Source: Laburnicola sp. R22_1
Taxonomy: Eukaryota > Ascomycota > Dothideomycetes > Pleosporales > Didymosphaeriaceae
DNA: 64,000 nt
NCBI GenBank assembly: GCA_014281115.1
Contig: JACONQ010000004.1
Location: forward strand, 1,302,001-1,366,000
Reading direction: 5' to 3'
Shown here: in pieces, positions 1 to 12,453 of the stretch
How positions within the stretch are numbered: position 1 is the stretch's first letter
Layout: every line of letters begins with the position of its first letter
Position numbers and translations under genes: made by a program
The notes under the pieces: model-generated
Database searches by the model: none
What the model was told of the DNA's origin: nothing
What the model saw: only the letters and a program-made list of their open reading frames with translations

Positions 1-664
1 AGGTTCTCTCTCAGACTAATTAGGGGCCCTCCTAACGTGTTCGCAAGGCGAGAAGCCCAACGCAGGAGGTAGAGGAGAGTTGCTCTAAGGAGGAAGCGGA
101 GCAGGCATTGGTTCGACGTTTGGCACGGGATTGACGACCAACACAACAGTATCTTGCCTGTGATTTAAGTGTAGACAAAGAAAGCGATTAAAGCTTTTTA
201 AATGCAGTTTATTTTGTGTTTTTAGAGATTTATTTGACAAAGTTATGAACACATTCGTAACCAGGGTGGTGACGGCGGCGGGGCTTTGCAGGGTGTCGGA
301 AACACGGGGCTGTCGGAAACTAGGACCCTTGGCTTAGAGGACAATTTACCTTTCGGAAAATATGGAAAAACTTTTGGCGTGGCGGGACGTACTTGCCTCT
401 TGCCGTATGTGAAGGTCTTCGGTGCGGTTCGATCTGGGGGCTGTAGTCTTGGTCCGTGTCCGTGGGAATTTCGTGGGCGCGTGGTGCTCGAGGAGCTTGT
501 AGGGGAGCGGGATCGGGATCGGCGGCGACGTGCGAATAGGAGAGAGATGGGTGTGCCGGGTCTGGATGCTGAGGTGATTGCGAAATGGAAGGATTGTAGT
601 CGTGGTTTAGGGTAAGCGCGGCGAGAGAAGGTGAGACGTACAGCCGCGGTAGTGGAGATCTAAG
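1..664. other. no supported gene; downstream flank of F-box-like gene
   Basis: No convincing gene is visible. One short plus-strand frame ends in TAA at 166-168 with the tail residues RHWFDVWHGIDDQ, which could be the 3' end of a gene lying outside the window; there is no independent support. The open frame at 286-615 has no recognisable domain and biased composition, and I do not call it. Confidence 0.4.
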
Positions 665-2093
665 CTACCGACGTTGGTATAACCAGATCAACTCGTCCTC
701 TGTTGGGGTCAAATCATCCGGATATATGGGTGGTGGTGCAGTATGCTTCCTCCAATCATCCCATTGCGCAATAGACCACCACCGCGCATTTTCAATCAAC
801 GCATCATTGTTCCAAATATGGCCCATATCTGCGTCAATCTCGATGACCGATGTCCCCAGAACAAGTGCGCGTACGGCCTCGACAAAAGTGTCGGAGACCA
901 GACAGCAGCTCTTCCGAAGACGAGCGTAGAGGTTTTTGGCAGGTTCTTGGATGTAGCCCCGTTCGTAGCAAGTAATAAAAGCTTCTTGCCATGAAGCGTC
1001 ATGCTTGAGGATATCGACGATGCCTTGGAGATGTGCGGGGGAGGCATCGAGTTTCAGTGTGAAACATTCTTGAGGCATTCCCGCTGTAGACAGCGCATGC
1101 GCTTCGTCGATCCACGGAAGAAGGACCGAAGTGGCATATTCTGCATCGATCCAGTCGGGGCACACATATCCGGCGCGCTCCACAGGATACACTGCTCTCC
1201 AAAGGTCGACTCGTCTCAGAATGCGTAGGTTGGGATTCTCCTGGCAAAAGCGTATTAAGCCTAACGCGTGGCTTTCTGGGAAGGCCACGCTTCTGCAGCC
1301 TTCAATGAGTATCAGGCGGCGGAATTGAGTGCGAGTACTGCTTGGGAGAGAGTCGAGGAAGCGAATAGCTACCGCGGCCGCCGAAACGTAGTACTTATCT
1401 ATGAAGTTGAGGTCTTGTTCTTCATGGTCATCTGGTGTGGTAAATGCTCTCATACCGTGCCATGTCTGCATCGGCAGGAAGCTCCCATGGTGATGGATGT
1501 AAGCGCATAGTTTGGTCAACGCTACTGATGGTCCACGGGAAGAATCCCATAGCCTTCCGTGAGACCTGAGGAAATCCTTCCTCGGCGGACAGCAGGCGCA
1601 GTGTAAGGTCGACGGCCTCACGAAGCCGGGATGGAACTGTGTGTCGCCACAAACTGGACGACGATCGCAAGCGCCCTATCGGATGTAATGCGGCCAAGTG
1701 ACGAAGGAATGGTTCGCTAGCTGGGGCACCTTGTGTAACGCTGTTTATTATTTCTGGGGTCAAAAGACGGTGGGAGAAGCTCAGGATATCGCGTTTGACG
1801 TTTTGGAGACCTTCCATGAACCAGTTGTATCGTGCAGCTCTCATGAATGTGTCATCAACGTTGGAGAAGACCGCTGAGAATGTGACTGCGTTCATATCAA
1901 GCGCGAGACCATGCATTTCCAAATGCACTTGTCGACATGTATACATGAGCTCTAGAAAGATAGGCTCGGTACTGGATGATCGCAGTTTTCCGGTTCCGAA
2001 ATTGAAAGTGTAACCACCATCTCGCGCGACGTAGTGGCGATATACTATGTCACGTAACTCAGGTGGAAGGGTGAGAAAAATGAGTTGTGCCAT
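665..2093 (-). CDS. F-box-like (2EXR-type) protein, broken or spliced in the middle
   Basis: Seen: two minus-strand frames overlap at 1428-1621 and read as one protein. The upstream one starts with ATG at 2093 (MAQLIFLTLPPELRDIVYR), the LPPELR.I pattern typical of fungal F-box-like/2EXR proteins, followed by TCRQVHLEMHGLAL, which fits the same kind of protein. The downstream frame (LNFIDKYYVSAAAVAIRFL to the stop at 665) is offset by +1 base. Known: such proteins are abundant in Pezizomycotina and mostly uncharacterised; some act as substrate adaptors of ubiquitin ligases. Inference: the switch needs either an intron of length 1 mod 3 or a one-base indel near 1430. A GTATGA..CACCAG candidate is only 24 nt and the wrong phase, and a GTAGCG donor near 1530 fits phase but is a poor donor. 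The family is fairly certain; intactness is not. About 450 residues if joined. Confidence 0.55.
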
Positions 2094-2199
2094 TGCACCG
2101 GTGTGAGGATGGGAGCGGTCCTGAGGTTGGTTGGAAGGGCGGGGGCGGACGCGTATTTGTACTCGGCAGATTAAGGCGAACACGTGATTGGGAATTCTA

Positions 2200-2213
2200 C
2201 CTAGGTACCTAGG
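2200..2213. other. CCTAGGTACCTAGG palindrome
   Basis: A perfect 14-bp palindrome about 110 bp upstream of the ATG of the F-box-like gene. Similar TACCTAGGTA strings recur in ascomycete intergenic DNA. A regulatory role is possible but is only inference from position. Confidence 0.25.
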
Positions 2214-2387
2214 TAGGCAGCAAGACACTGCGGATGGATGGGGAAGCCGTGGCGGGGATCACATTCTGCATTTCTGTGGACCTCACATGTGAAAGCAAAG
2301 ACAGAGGGTTTCGGGGCACCGATTTTTTTATGTTTTTTCCTTTGGCTATTTTCACCGTCAGGGACGTCAGCCGGCCATAGTAACGTA

Positions 2388-4233
2388 ATCCACCAGTGAG
2401 CTGCGTACACCAGTGAGCTGCGTACACCACTGAGCTGCGCACCCCACCAAAACGCGACACGACGCGTCCACCTTTTTGACCATGGCTCAACAACGACGAG
2501 CTCAATTGCTATCAAAAGAAGGCAGACTTAGTCTTGCCCTTGTCTCAATCAAGTCTCATCCTCATCAGTCAATTCGCGCTATGGCAGCAGCCTACGATGT
2601 CCCCGAATCAACCCTCCAGTCGCGCCTCCTTGGTGTCCAAGCTAGAATTGAGACAACGTCCGACAAACGCAAGCTATCGCCTCTTAAAGAGCAGTCTCTC
2701 GTTCGCTGGATCCTAGACCTTGATGGACGAGGCTTTCCACCCTATATTATCGATGTGCGCCGAATGGCAGACGTCCTGCTTCAAGCTCAAGGCCAGATCC
2801 CGCCTCCACAGCCTATTGGCAAGAACTAGGTGTCACGCTTTGTCAACAGCCAGGCAGAGCTCATAACTAAGTAGGACAGGAAGCTGCATGCTCAGCGTGC
2901 TCTCTGTCAGGATCCAGTCAAGTTCAGAGCCTGGTTCAAGCTTGTTGAGGATACGCGTCAGAAGTACGGCATAACAGATAAGGACACATACAATTTTGAT
3001 GAGACAGGATTCATAATGGGGGTCGCCAGCACGTCTAAGGTCGTTACAAGCTCTAACAGAGTTGGGCGAGCAATTGCTATACAGCCTGGCAATCGCGACT
3101 GGGTCACAGCAATTGAATGTGTTAGCGCGTCAGGCTGGGCGCTCTCGCCATTCATCATACTGTCTGGAAAGCTACACCAAGCTAGCTAGTATCGGCTTAT
3201 CCCAGGCGACTGGAGGCTTGCAGTGAGCGATAATGGCTGGACAACTAACGAGCTTGGCCTACCGTAGAATAGGTCAAGCACTTCAACTATCAGACCGCGT
3301 TGCGCTCAGCTGGAGCCTATCGCCTGCTTATCCTAGACGGCCATGGCAGCCATGCGACGCCTGAGTTTGATCAGTTCTGTACAGAGAACAAGATTATCAG
3401 TCTTTGTATGCCAGCTCATAGCTCACATCTGCTGCAGCCGCTAGATGTTGCCTGCTACGCGCCGCTCAAAGCTGCGTACGGACGCGAGGTGTCTGAGCTC
3501 GCGCGCAATCATATCTTTCACGTCGATAAGCAGGAATTTCTTGATATCTACACGCGTATTAGGGCTTCAGTCTTCTCAGAGCAGTCAATCAAGAGTGGCT
3601 TTCAAGCAGCAGGGCTTGTCCCACACTGTCCTGAGCGCGTCCTATCGTCGCTCACTGTGGTCCGAACGCCGTCTCCCCCAAGGCAAGAAGCTAATAGTGA
3701 GAGGCGCTGGACTGCTGAGACGCCTCACACAGTTGCTCAGCTGCAGCAGCAGGCCCAGCTGCTGCGTGACTTCCTTAGTCGTCAATCGCAGAGCCCTACA
3801 CGTCAGGCTCTAGCTCAGCTTGTGAAAGGATGTCAGATAGCGATGCACTCTGCGACAATCCTTGCTGAGGAGAACACCAAGCTACGTCAGGCCAACTATC
3901 GCCGAGAGAAAAAGAGGCAACAGCGACGGCAGTATATTGCTACAGGAGGGACTCTCACAGGCCAGGAAGGTCAGAGGCTGGCTGCAGAGGCAGAAATGAG
4001 GGCGCAGGTAGATGTCCAGCGCCAGGCATCTCAGAGCTATCAGCGAGCACCACCAACGTGCTCAAAGTGCCATGTGCAAGGCCACAAGAGGACTCAATGT
4101 AGAAGCAATTAGGAATATTTTGTATGTATATTTATATAGGTTTAATTCAATTGTTGTTTAGTTATCTGTCAAAAAGGCGCACGCGTTTTGGTGGGGTGCG
4201 CAGCTCAGTGGTGTACGCAGCTCACTGGTGGAT
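2388..4233 (+). mobile_element. pogo/Fot1-type DNA transposon, copy 1
   Basis: Terminal inverted repeats begin ATCCACCAGTGAGCTGC on the left and end in the reverse complement on the right. The left repeat holds one extra 17-bp unit (ACCAGTGAGCTGCGTAC), so the two ends are not the same length. TA dinucleotides flank the element at 2386-2387 and 4234-4235, as expected for the Tc1/mariner superfamily. The right TA is shared with the next element. It encodes a pogo-type transposase broken by a few stops and one frame change. It belongs to the lightly decayed class in this window. Confidence 0.88.
2482..4112 (+). pseudogene. pogo/Fot1 transposase, copy 1 (nonsense and frameshift)
   Basis: A DDE transposase that would bind the inverted repeats and cut and paste the element. 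Domains in order: N-terminal psq/CENP-B-like helix-turn-helix (IRAMAAAYDVPESTLQSRL), a second DNA-binding segment (GFPPYIIDVRRMADVLL), DDE core with YNFDETGF, LLILDGHGSH and LLQPLDVACY (all three acidic residues present), and a C-terminal CCHC zinc knuckle (CSKCHVQGHKRTQC) just before the stop. In-frame TAG codons lie at 2827, 2872 and 3187, and the frame shifts near 3265 where WLxQV is expected. The start is taken as the ATG at 2482 (MAQQRRAQLL). The catalytic triad is intact, but no full-length protein can be made. Confidence 0.85.
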
Positions 4234-4235
4234 TA

Positions 4236-6348
4236 CTGTGTCCGTGCACTCAACGCCCGGATTCAGTCAACGCCCCGCTGAACGCAAACCACCCTAAATT
4301 TCAACACGCCATAACGCCACCAATATGAGCTCAATTGAGGCTGCAATTAAAGAAATAGAATCGCTAAGGTTAGAAGAATCTTTCTCTTATACTAAGATCG
4401 CTAGCAAGTATGGTGTTGATTGAAGTACGCTGTTGCGAAGGCACTAAGCGATTCAAACGACGCGTGCAACTGCGGGGTTTAACTAACGGAAACTTAGTCC
4501 CCAACAAGAGCAGGAGCTTGTACAATACATTGAAGGGCTTACAGCGCGTCACTTGCCACCCACAAGAGAGATGATACGAAATTTCGCGTTAATAATAGCC
4601 AAGGAGCCAGTGAGCGAGAGCTGGGTTACTCGCTTCATCAACTAACACAACATCTATCTGATCTCTCGATGGGCAGCTGGTATGGACAGCAATCGCCACT
4701 AAGCCGACTTAGGGGATAAATACAGCCTGTATTTTGATCTCCTGGGTGCCAAAATCAAGGAATATGACATCGAGCCTCGTCACACGTATAATATGGATGA
4801 AAAAGGCTTCTTAATTAGTATCACTAGCCGATTAAAACGAGTGTTTAGCAGACGAATGTGGGAGAATAAGGAGGTTATAGCATCTCTCTAAGATGGCTCT
4901 TGTGAATGGATTACCCTCCTAGCGTGTGTTTGCGCTGATGGATTAGCCTTGCCGCTAAGCCTTATTTATCAGGCTACTAACAAGGCTATACAATTAAGCT
5001 GGGTAGAGGATATTAAGGCAGGAGAGCACTTAGTACACATTTCCTTGTCGCCTTCAGGCTGGACAAACAACGATATTGGCCTTGCCTGGCTTGAATAGGT
5101 GTTTGATCGCTACACTAAGGCAAAAGCTTGACGGTCTTACCAGTTACTTATCCTTGATGGCTATAGATCTCACGTTACTATGGATTTTATCGACTATTGC
5201 GACCGTAACAGGATACTCCTAGCCATCTTCCCCCCTTATTCAACCCACACACTTTAGCCACTTAATGTGGTTCTATTTAAGCCTCTATCAACTGCGTACT
5301 CAAAGGAGCTATTAGATCACCTCCACCAGAGCCAGGGACTCCTCCCTATTAAGAAAGGGGACTTCTTCCCTCTATTCTAGGAGGCCTAGACAAGCTCTTT
5401 TAAGAAGGAGACAATACTTAAGTCTTTTGAAGCAACAGGCATATCACCATTCAACCCAAAGGTTATACTCAAAAGGTTCACTAACACTACCCTAGATGAG
5501 CAGGAATCGCGAGAGAGCTCTACGTTAGTACTTAGCGGATCTAACTGGCGTAAACTAGACCGCCTTGTACAATCCGCAGTAGAAGATCAGAGTAGTAAGG
5601 ACGCGCAGAAGCTTAGCCGCTCACTCCACCACATCTTAGTTCAAAATAAGTTACTTCACCATAAGATTGCTAGGTTAAGAGAGGCTCTTACTACGAAAAA
5701 GAAGCACAAGAAGAAGGGAAAACCTCTAGATCTGCAACAACGTCAAGAGTACTATAGGGGGGCGGTTTTCTGGTCACTAAGGAAGGTTAGGGAGGCTCGC
5801 GTACGTCAGTCTATAAAGGAACAAGAGGAGAAGGAGCAGAAGCTTTAAAAAGCTGAGAAGGCTGAGTTGAAGAAGGCAGCTAAGCTATGTAAGGAGAAAA
5901 TTGCAGAGGAGAAGCGTGTGGCGAGGGAGGCAGCCAAGGTAGCCAAGGAGAAGGAGAAGGCTAAGAAGGCAGCAGAGCGTGCTTGCTAGAGAGAAGCTCG
6001 CGACGATGCAAAAGCTCTACAATCTACCTAAAAGGGTAAGAGAAAGGCCTCGCAGCCATCTATACAGAGTAACAAGTGTTAGAAACGCGTAGTTAATACT
6101 ATAACTACTTAGGAGGCTTCAGGTGCCGCATTAGCAGCTCCACCCAAGACCACGCGGCACAGCCGCAACGTTAAGCTTCCAAGTAAATATAAGTAGCACA
6201 GGTGAATCGCAAGCATCAAAATAGTACTCTACTACAAAATCTCGTAATAATAGCGATTTTGTGTGGCTCTGCAGCCTTATTTTAGTTAAGCTGCTATGGT
6301 GTTCAGCGGGGCGTTGACTGAATCCGGGCGTTGAGTGCACGGACACAG
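4236..6348 (+). mobile_element. pogo/Fot1-type DNA transposon, copy 2 (heavily RIP-mutated)
   Basis: Inverted repeats of about 50 bp start CTGTGTCCGTGCACTC and close with the reverse complement at 6348. The TA target duplications are at 4234-4235 (shared with copy 1) and 6349-6350. The outer part of the same repeat recurs at both ends of the foldback element at 26588-27283. The element is complete in length, with no large indels, but is full of in-frame stops. Confidence 0.9.
4325..6196 (+). pseudogene. pogo/Fot1 transposase, copy 2
   Basis: A 623-codon frame runs from ATG (MSSIEAAIKEIESLR) to TAG with no net frame change but at least a dozen internal TAG/TGA/TAA codons, nearly all at positions expected to be CAG, CAA or TGG. 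Order: helix-turn-helix (FSYTKIASKYGVD), second DNA-binding domain (LPPTREMIRNFAL), DDE core, then a lysine/glutamate-rich coiled-coil tail (KAEKAELKKAAKL). The first and second aspartates are present (YNMDEKGF, LILDGYRSH); the third is changed to Asn (PLNVVLF). Close in design to copy 3 at 18477, which lets the ancestral residues be inferred. Confidence 0.88.
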
Positions 6349-6350
6349 TA

Positions 6351-6996
6351 CGTTAAGGAGCGCGGGTGCCAAGTTCCCTCTCAACGTCACTGCAACACGA
6401 CGAACGTTACCAATCCGCACGCTTGCTCTCTCCCGCCCTTTCCCTGTACATAGCATTTCTCGAAGTCATTTACCAGTATCACTAGTCATGAGCGATATAA
6501 GCTCTCGCATGAATTTCTCGTTCCTCTTAGCCTACTCTTAAAAGACCTTCCCCCACTTCACCTTCTCTTCTTCTAGCGCTTTGACCCTCGCTTCCAGATT
6601 CTGTATTTGTTTTGTGGCCGTAAGTAGGGCTAAGCATTCCTCCTATACATGCATGAGCAACCTGCTTAGTTTGTTAAGTCTTTTGTAGCATAGCTTACTA
6701 TTCTAATAACCTTTCTCTTTACACTGCAATGCACCTTATCCGAATCTTCCTTAAAGCGCACTTGCTTTTTTCTAGGACAGTCTGTGTGTGGACCGCCTTG
6801 TGATATGGAGTATGGCCAAGACAGTACACTGCTATAGGGATCTGCCCCTATGGCTAGCTACCATGATGACAGGTAAGCTAGTGGAAGTACGCACAGCAGT
6901 GATCACTGACCTGACTTTGCATAGTCTCTCCATCTTCCTCTCTAACTTTCTTTCTGTCTTCCTTGCTATCTTTCTCTCCATCTTTCTCTCTATATA
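6351..6996. other. intergenic, with pyrimidine-rich tract
   Basis: No supported gene. From about 6920 to 6995 the plus strand is a CTTTCT/CTCTCC-type pyrimidine tract ending in TATATA, the ATATA target site of the copia element. The frame at 6788-7144 crosses this tract and the LTR and is not a gene. Confidence 0.5.
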
Positions 6997-7165
6997 TGTA
7001 AGCAGTTGGGTAGTATGTGTAGAAAGTGTATATCGTAGAAGTATCTGTGTTCAGATGTGTATATGCCTGTGTATCGTACATGGAGTGATCAGAGGCTTGT
7101 ATATAGTAGGCGAGCTGACTTATGAGACTAATGTTGTTATATGACATAGCTCTAGGCTGCTTACA
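6997..7165 (-). repeat. 3' LTR of copia at 6997-12637
   Basis: 169 bp, nearly identical to 12469-12637. Starts TGTAAGCAGTTGG and ends GGCTGCTTACA. It is the downstream LTR because the element reads on the minus strand. Confidence 0.9.
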
Positions 7166-7639
7166 CACCCCCTTTAGGTTCGAACGCATATTTAAAGCTA
7201 ATATTAGCTATAGGTCCCCCTCTGCCTTTGTGTGGCAGCTGTATTTAGGTTAAGAACTAGTCTCTATATTAGTGCAGTCCCAGGTAGGTAGCTGTCCGCC
7301 GTCGCAGTGTTGGTGGACCTTGCTCTATACTACAGGCGTCCCTAATAGTAGGACGTCTCCTAGAGCTAGTATTAAGATCCTTATTGCTTCGCGTTCTGTG
7401 CTAAGGTTAATAAGCCTTGTAGGTGGAGCTTAATATATAATGCGAGCATGTTTACTCTATATATAAAGGTAAAATACAGCGTAAAGCTAAGTACATAATA
7501 GAGCTAAGTAAAGTGTAGGGGTATAGCGTAGAGCTGTGTACAGGATAGAGCTTAGTAAATATATAGCCTTGTTAAACTTGTAAAAACCACATAGGAGAAA
7601 CTAGGAAGAGTACTATACTGTAGGGAAGCTCATTTAGAA

Positions 7640-10600
7640 GGAAATAGTTGAAAATAAAGAAGAGAAACCCAGTTTTTGTGCTTCTGCCTAGGTAGCAGCT
7701 TGGTGAGGCCGTTAGCTAGTTGACAGCTTGTCTGGATGTATAAGAGGTTAATATTGTTAGATTGAGCTTCTTAGCGTAGCCAGTGATGATGGATATCGAC
7801 ATGCCGTATAGTAGTCTTAAGACAAGGCGTAGTAGAGGTGAGAAGCTAGATAGTCTGCTAATTGTCACAGTATAGAAGGCGTTCATAATATGGATTAAAG
7901 CTAATTTGTTTAAAAACTCTCTACTACTAGATTAGTTTAGTGCCTACAGACAATGCGGCGACTAGCTCTGCTTCTGTAGTAGACTTAGTGATACAGCGTT
8001 GGAGTGTTGCTTTCTAGTCTATAGGTCCGCTAAATAGGAAGAAGATGTAGCCTTGTGAGCTCTTGCGTGTGATCTTATCATCGGCGTACGACGCATCTGT
8101 TGCTCCAAAGAACTTAGGCTAAGTCTGGTCGGCTATATAGACTAATTTGTTTAAGATAGAGGCTGTGTAGTAGAGAGCTCGATCTTTAGTGCCTAGCAGG
8201 TAGGCGATTGTCTAGTAGGCTGCGTTAAGATGACGTAAAGATGAATTCGTAAGAAACTCAGCTAGTTTAGAATAAGCTTTCGAGATATTAGGTTAGGTAG
8301 CTCTAGCCGCATAGCCTATAGAGCCTATAAGCTGGGCATATCTATGCTTAGTAAAGTCATTTGCCTGATTTTTAAATAGTAATAGCTCTTCTAGAGGTAG
8401 TAGAGTAGCTGGTAACTTCGTGTATGGCTTTGGTGAAGAATACTTCTATGCTAGCTTCTTAATATATAAAGCTTATAATAGCTAGATAGAGCTATTCTTA
8501 TAGTCTCTATGCGTTTGAATACTATAGAACGTTTGAAGCTCTCCTAGAGATTAAATCTCATATTGGCGCAGGAGCTTCTGCTCGAATTTATGTAGTGCAG
8601 CCTTGTGAGCTAGTAGGCAGAGTACGACAATGTTATCTATATAGAAGAAGACTAGAAGCTTATTATTCTTCTATAGACAAGGAACGTCTTTGACTTCGCG
8701 TAGACCTAGCTCAGTGAGCGTCTTAATAAGCTCTTAATACTAGAGTAGTAGTGAGGTCTTTAGGCCGTATAGAGCTCGACGTAGTCTCTATAGATAGTTA
8801 GGGTTAGAGAATCCTTCTAGTAAGTAACAATAGACTAATGTCACGAGCTAAGCGTTTGTAAATGCGTTAACAGCATTATATTAACAGATTTCCATATTAA
8901 AGTAGGCAGCTATAGCGACTAGAGCTTGGAATATTCGAACTGCTAGAGTGGCTGCGTAGGTATCCTCGGTAGTCGCCTATAGATCGCCTTGTACGCAGAT
9001 ACGGGCCTTATATTTTATAAGGTAGCTTTGATTATTAAGCTTATACTTAAAGACCCACATTAATAGGAGGACCTCTTAGTCTTACGGGTTAAACTCCTGC
9101 TAGGTAATCCTCTCATACGTGCCTTTTTGCTTCACGTTGCTAATTTCTTATTTCATAGCCTAGAGGAAGCCTTCTCTGTGTGAAGATGGCATTTTCATCA
9201 CATCTCTATAGAGACGCGGCTTAGGAGGTAGCTTAGTGTAGTAAAATCGTGTTTTTAATGCTGTAGCTAAGGCTGCTACGTATGCTAACTAGTATGTGCT
9301 AATAAAGAAGCTGCTACTCTTCTAAGATGGCTTTCTAGATCTTGTTAACCTTTTAGGTAGTATGTGAGACTAACAAAGGTTGCTATTAATTAGTTCTCGA
9401 TTCTCTGCTTAGTTCGAGTCTATTTGTGAGATAGAATCTAATGTTTTACGTTTACGCTTCTTTAAAGATGTGGATAGCAGTAGTGAGCTAGTTAGTGTAG
9501 CTAATAGTAAGCATAGTGAGTTATTATGAGGTAAGACCCTGTGAGCTGCTGTGAACCTTAGTAGTCTCTGTTCAACTTAGTGTTAGAAGCTGCTAATAGT
9601 GACTTCTTGTCTAGTATTAGGTTGTTGTTACTCTTTGCGTTAATTGGCTTTGCTCTATAATAGTAGCAGTCTAGCTAGACTAGTCTAGATCTAATATAAG
9701 CTCGTCTTTAGATAAATCTTCTATAGAGCTGTCTTGGCTGCGTATTAAAGGTAGTTAATACTTGTAGGCGAATTGCTCTAGCTTAGAGCCTTATAGAAGC
9801 GGATCTGCTTTATTGTGTGGTTGATAGAAGAGGTCTTTTTAGAAGGTAACGTCTCTCACACGAATAACTTTGCCTCCATAAGCTTGGCTTCTCGCCTTAG
9901 GCATCCAGATTTAGTAGATGTTTGACAAGTTGTAGCCAACTAGGTATCCTACTAAAGCTTAAGAACTAAGCTTGTCTATTTATAGTATCTGCTTACGCAG
10001 TGCATATGCTTAGCAGCCATAGACGCGTAGGTAAGCAATTAACGGTTTCTTACCATAGGCAATTTCAAATAGTGTTTTCCAGCCTAGTAATCGCGTGGGT
10101 GTGCGATTGAGCAGGTATGCTGCTATGGGGTAGATCTTAGAGCCAAGTGCTAGAGGTAGATTTGAGGTAATCCTTATTAAACGACTTCTCTTAATAAGAC
10201 TCCTGCCTAAGCGCTCTACTAAGCTGTTCTGCTCTTTAGTGTGTGGAGCTCTAATCTGTAGCTTAATGCCTTCTCTCTAACAGTAGTCTCTAGCAGAGTT
10301 GTCTGCCAGGCTATATCCTCGCTTGTTATTAGCAATAAGAAAGGTAATAGTTGTGTTAAATTCTTATTTAATTGTTCGATCTAGTTGTCTAATAATAGAT
10401 AGTAGCGTAGGCTTGTCTTGTCTAGGTATTGTGTAGACAAAATGAAACTTTAAGAATAGGTCAAACCTATAGAAGATATATTAATCACTGTTGTAGGCTC
10501 TTATATTAAGCTTAATTAGGTCGATAGCGATAGTTTTAAAGGCTTAGGTTGCCCCTATCTTATAGCCTATTTAACGCGAGATAATCTAATATGCTTTACT

Positions 10601-12382
10601 TTGTAGGCATTCTTCGTAGTTAACTATTTAAGGAGCAGTTCTAGTAGCTGGCTGTATGCCTATCACATAACTTAACAGTTAGTCGATCGCATTATTACTT
10701 AGATGTCCCATAAGGACATAGAGCTGGGCCTTGCTCAGCAATCTTAATTTAGGCGGTAGGGCTAAGTACTATAGCCAACATTAATGGGTAGCGAATGTTT
10801 AAAGCTGAGTAGATTGGGTAGATAAAGGATCAGTTCGATAGACTACTAGCTAGTAACCACCTAGCCTAGTAAGGCTAGCAATGTCTTCAACTCATAACCC
10901 TAATAAGTTGGACCAATATAGAGTGTTTCTTCCTAAGTCAAAATAGACATTTAATAATAATAGTTAGGCTAGAGAGACTAGGCTTATAAAGAAGCTTAGT
11001 ATTAAGGCGACGCGCTTAAGCTTTATCTTTCTCTGTCCTTAAGGCGTCAGTAGGAGTATCTCAACTTCTCCCCATGCCTAAATAACCATCTCTGTGCCTC
11101 CTATAAGAACAACATTATCTGGCAATGCAGAAGGCTTCCATTAGAACTTAGTAGGATTATTGCAGATATAGATATTAGTGGCTAGATCTAGCGTCTATAA
11201 GTGGAGAAGTAAGAAGTGTTATAGCGTTGGCCTATTATTAAATGCTAATAAGTAGACAGCGTAGGCTTTATAGGGAAGGTTGGCTGCAGGTGTATCGCCT
11301 GCGTTAATTTCTATCGAATTAGGTTCTAACCTATAGCTCCCTTAAACCCTACACTTCTTATAGCGCTAATTCTTTTCCCAAATCTTATTTAGTATGCCTT
11401 TCGTATCCTTAGCTTCGTATTTAACTATCTTCTTAGCTTTTTTAGGGTTTTTAACAAATCCTCCTCTGCGCTGTAAGGTGTCAATGTACGGACACTGTCC
11501 CTAATAGTATAGATTCCCACAAAGACATAGCTTTAATGGCTTTAATAGCTTGTCCTAATAAGGTCTCTTTCTGTTGTTTTGTCTATATGGAGACTCCTCT
11601 TGATTTAATGTAGCTGCAAATGCTTCGCCTTGGATAGTTGATTTTGTTGCGGTCGTACAATAGTAGCGCAGGTATCCTGCTAGTAGTTTAGGTAGTGTTG
11701 GCTGGATAGAGTCGCTATCTGAGGCAGTTAAGATAGTTTTCGCGTTAAATACTGTGATGGCGATAGTAGTAGCATAGCTAGGGTCAATCTGCCTAATAGC
11801 TCGAATGAGGTCCTTGTGAGGTTGGTAGCCATACGTCTCTAGTAGCTTAAGTTGTTTGGCCCTATTGTAGGCAGTAAGAAAGGTGCTATACTACTCCTCT
11901 AGATTCTCTCTACAAGCATATAGTACTTTAGCAGTATTGTAGGCTTTCTAGACCTAATATTCTTAATTAGCTGTTATAGGGCTGTAGAGCTCCTGTAGCA
12001 TCTTAAGCTAACCGTGGAGGGACTTTTGGTCCTTAATTTAATAGACTAGGTCCTAAGTAATAGTGTTAGCTACGTGCGCTTTAATTTGGCCAATCTTATC
12101 TTTAGTTTGTCTGTATTCCTTAAGCTCCCTATAGTAGAGACTTATTTCCTGATTGTACTGCGCTTAAGCTTTAGTAGTAGGTTCTGTCGCTGGCGATCCG
12201 TCTTTATTAACAGTTTGAAGCTGGGCAGGTTGCTGAGGCTTGCTGAGCGTCGATAGGGGTGACAGATCTGGATTAATATATCCCTATACGTCTCCAGCCT
12301 CTGCGAGCCTTTTGACAGTATAGATCTATAGTTCCCAGTTGTGTGGAATGTGAAGGATGATCGAAGAGCTGGCCTTTGACAT
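7640..12382 (-). pseudogene. copia gag-pol relic
   Basis: Minus-strand polyprotein starting at the ATG at 12382 (MSKASSSIILHIPHNWEL). Gag includes HKDLIRAIRQIDPS and a degraded zinc knuckle near 11500 (LCLCGNLYY, a stop, then GQCP). Downstream come decayed protease, integrase, reverse transcriptase and RNase H segments. Pol ends near 7640 with LANGLTKLLPRQKHKNW, the usual tail of the RNase H domain (normally ADGLTK). TAG/TAA codons are scattered throughout, so no product is possible. Assignment to copia rests on gene order, the size of the element and the RNase H tail. Confidence 0.8.
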
Positions 12383-12453
12383 GGCAAGATAGAGTAGGCT
12401 CGATCAACGGATAGGTAGGTAGGGAGTCAATGTATGTATATGAGTGCGGATTA

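Noticed and set aside
286..615. 109-codon plus-strand frame
   Set aside because: No domain, biased Arg/Gly composition, and no start context or homology signal.
4325..6196. A variant genetic code reading TAG as Gln
   Set aside because: TAG also replaces Trp codons (for example in the GH18 motif), TAA/TGA occur too, catalytic residues are changed, and the intact gene at 41473 needs no such code.
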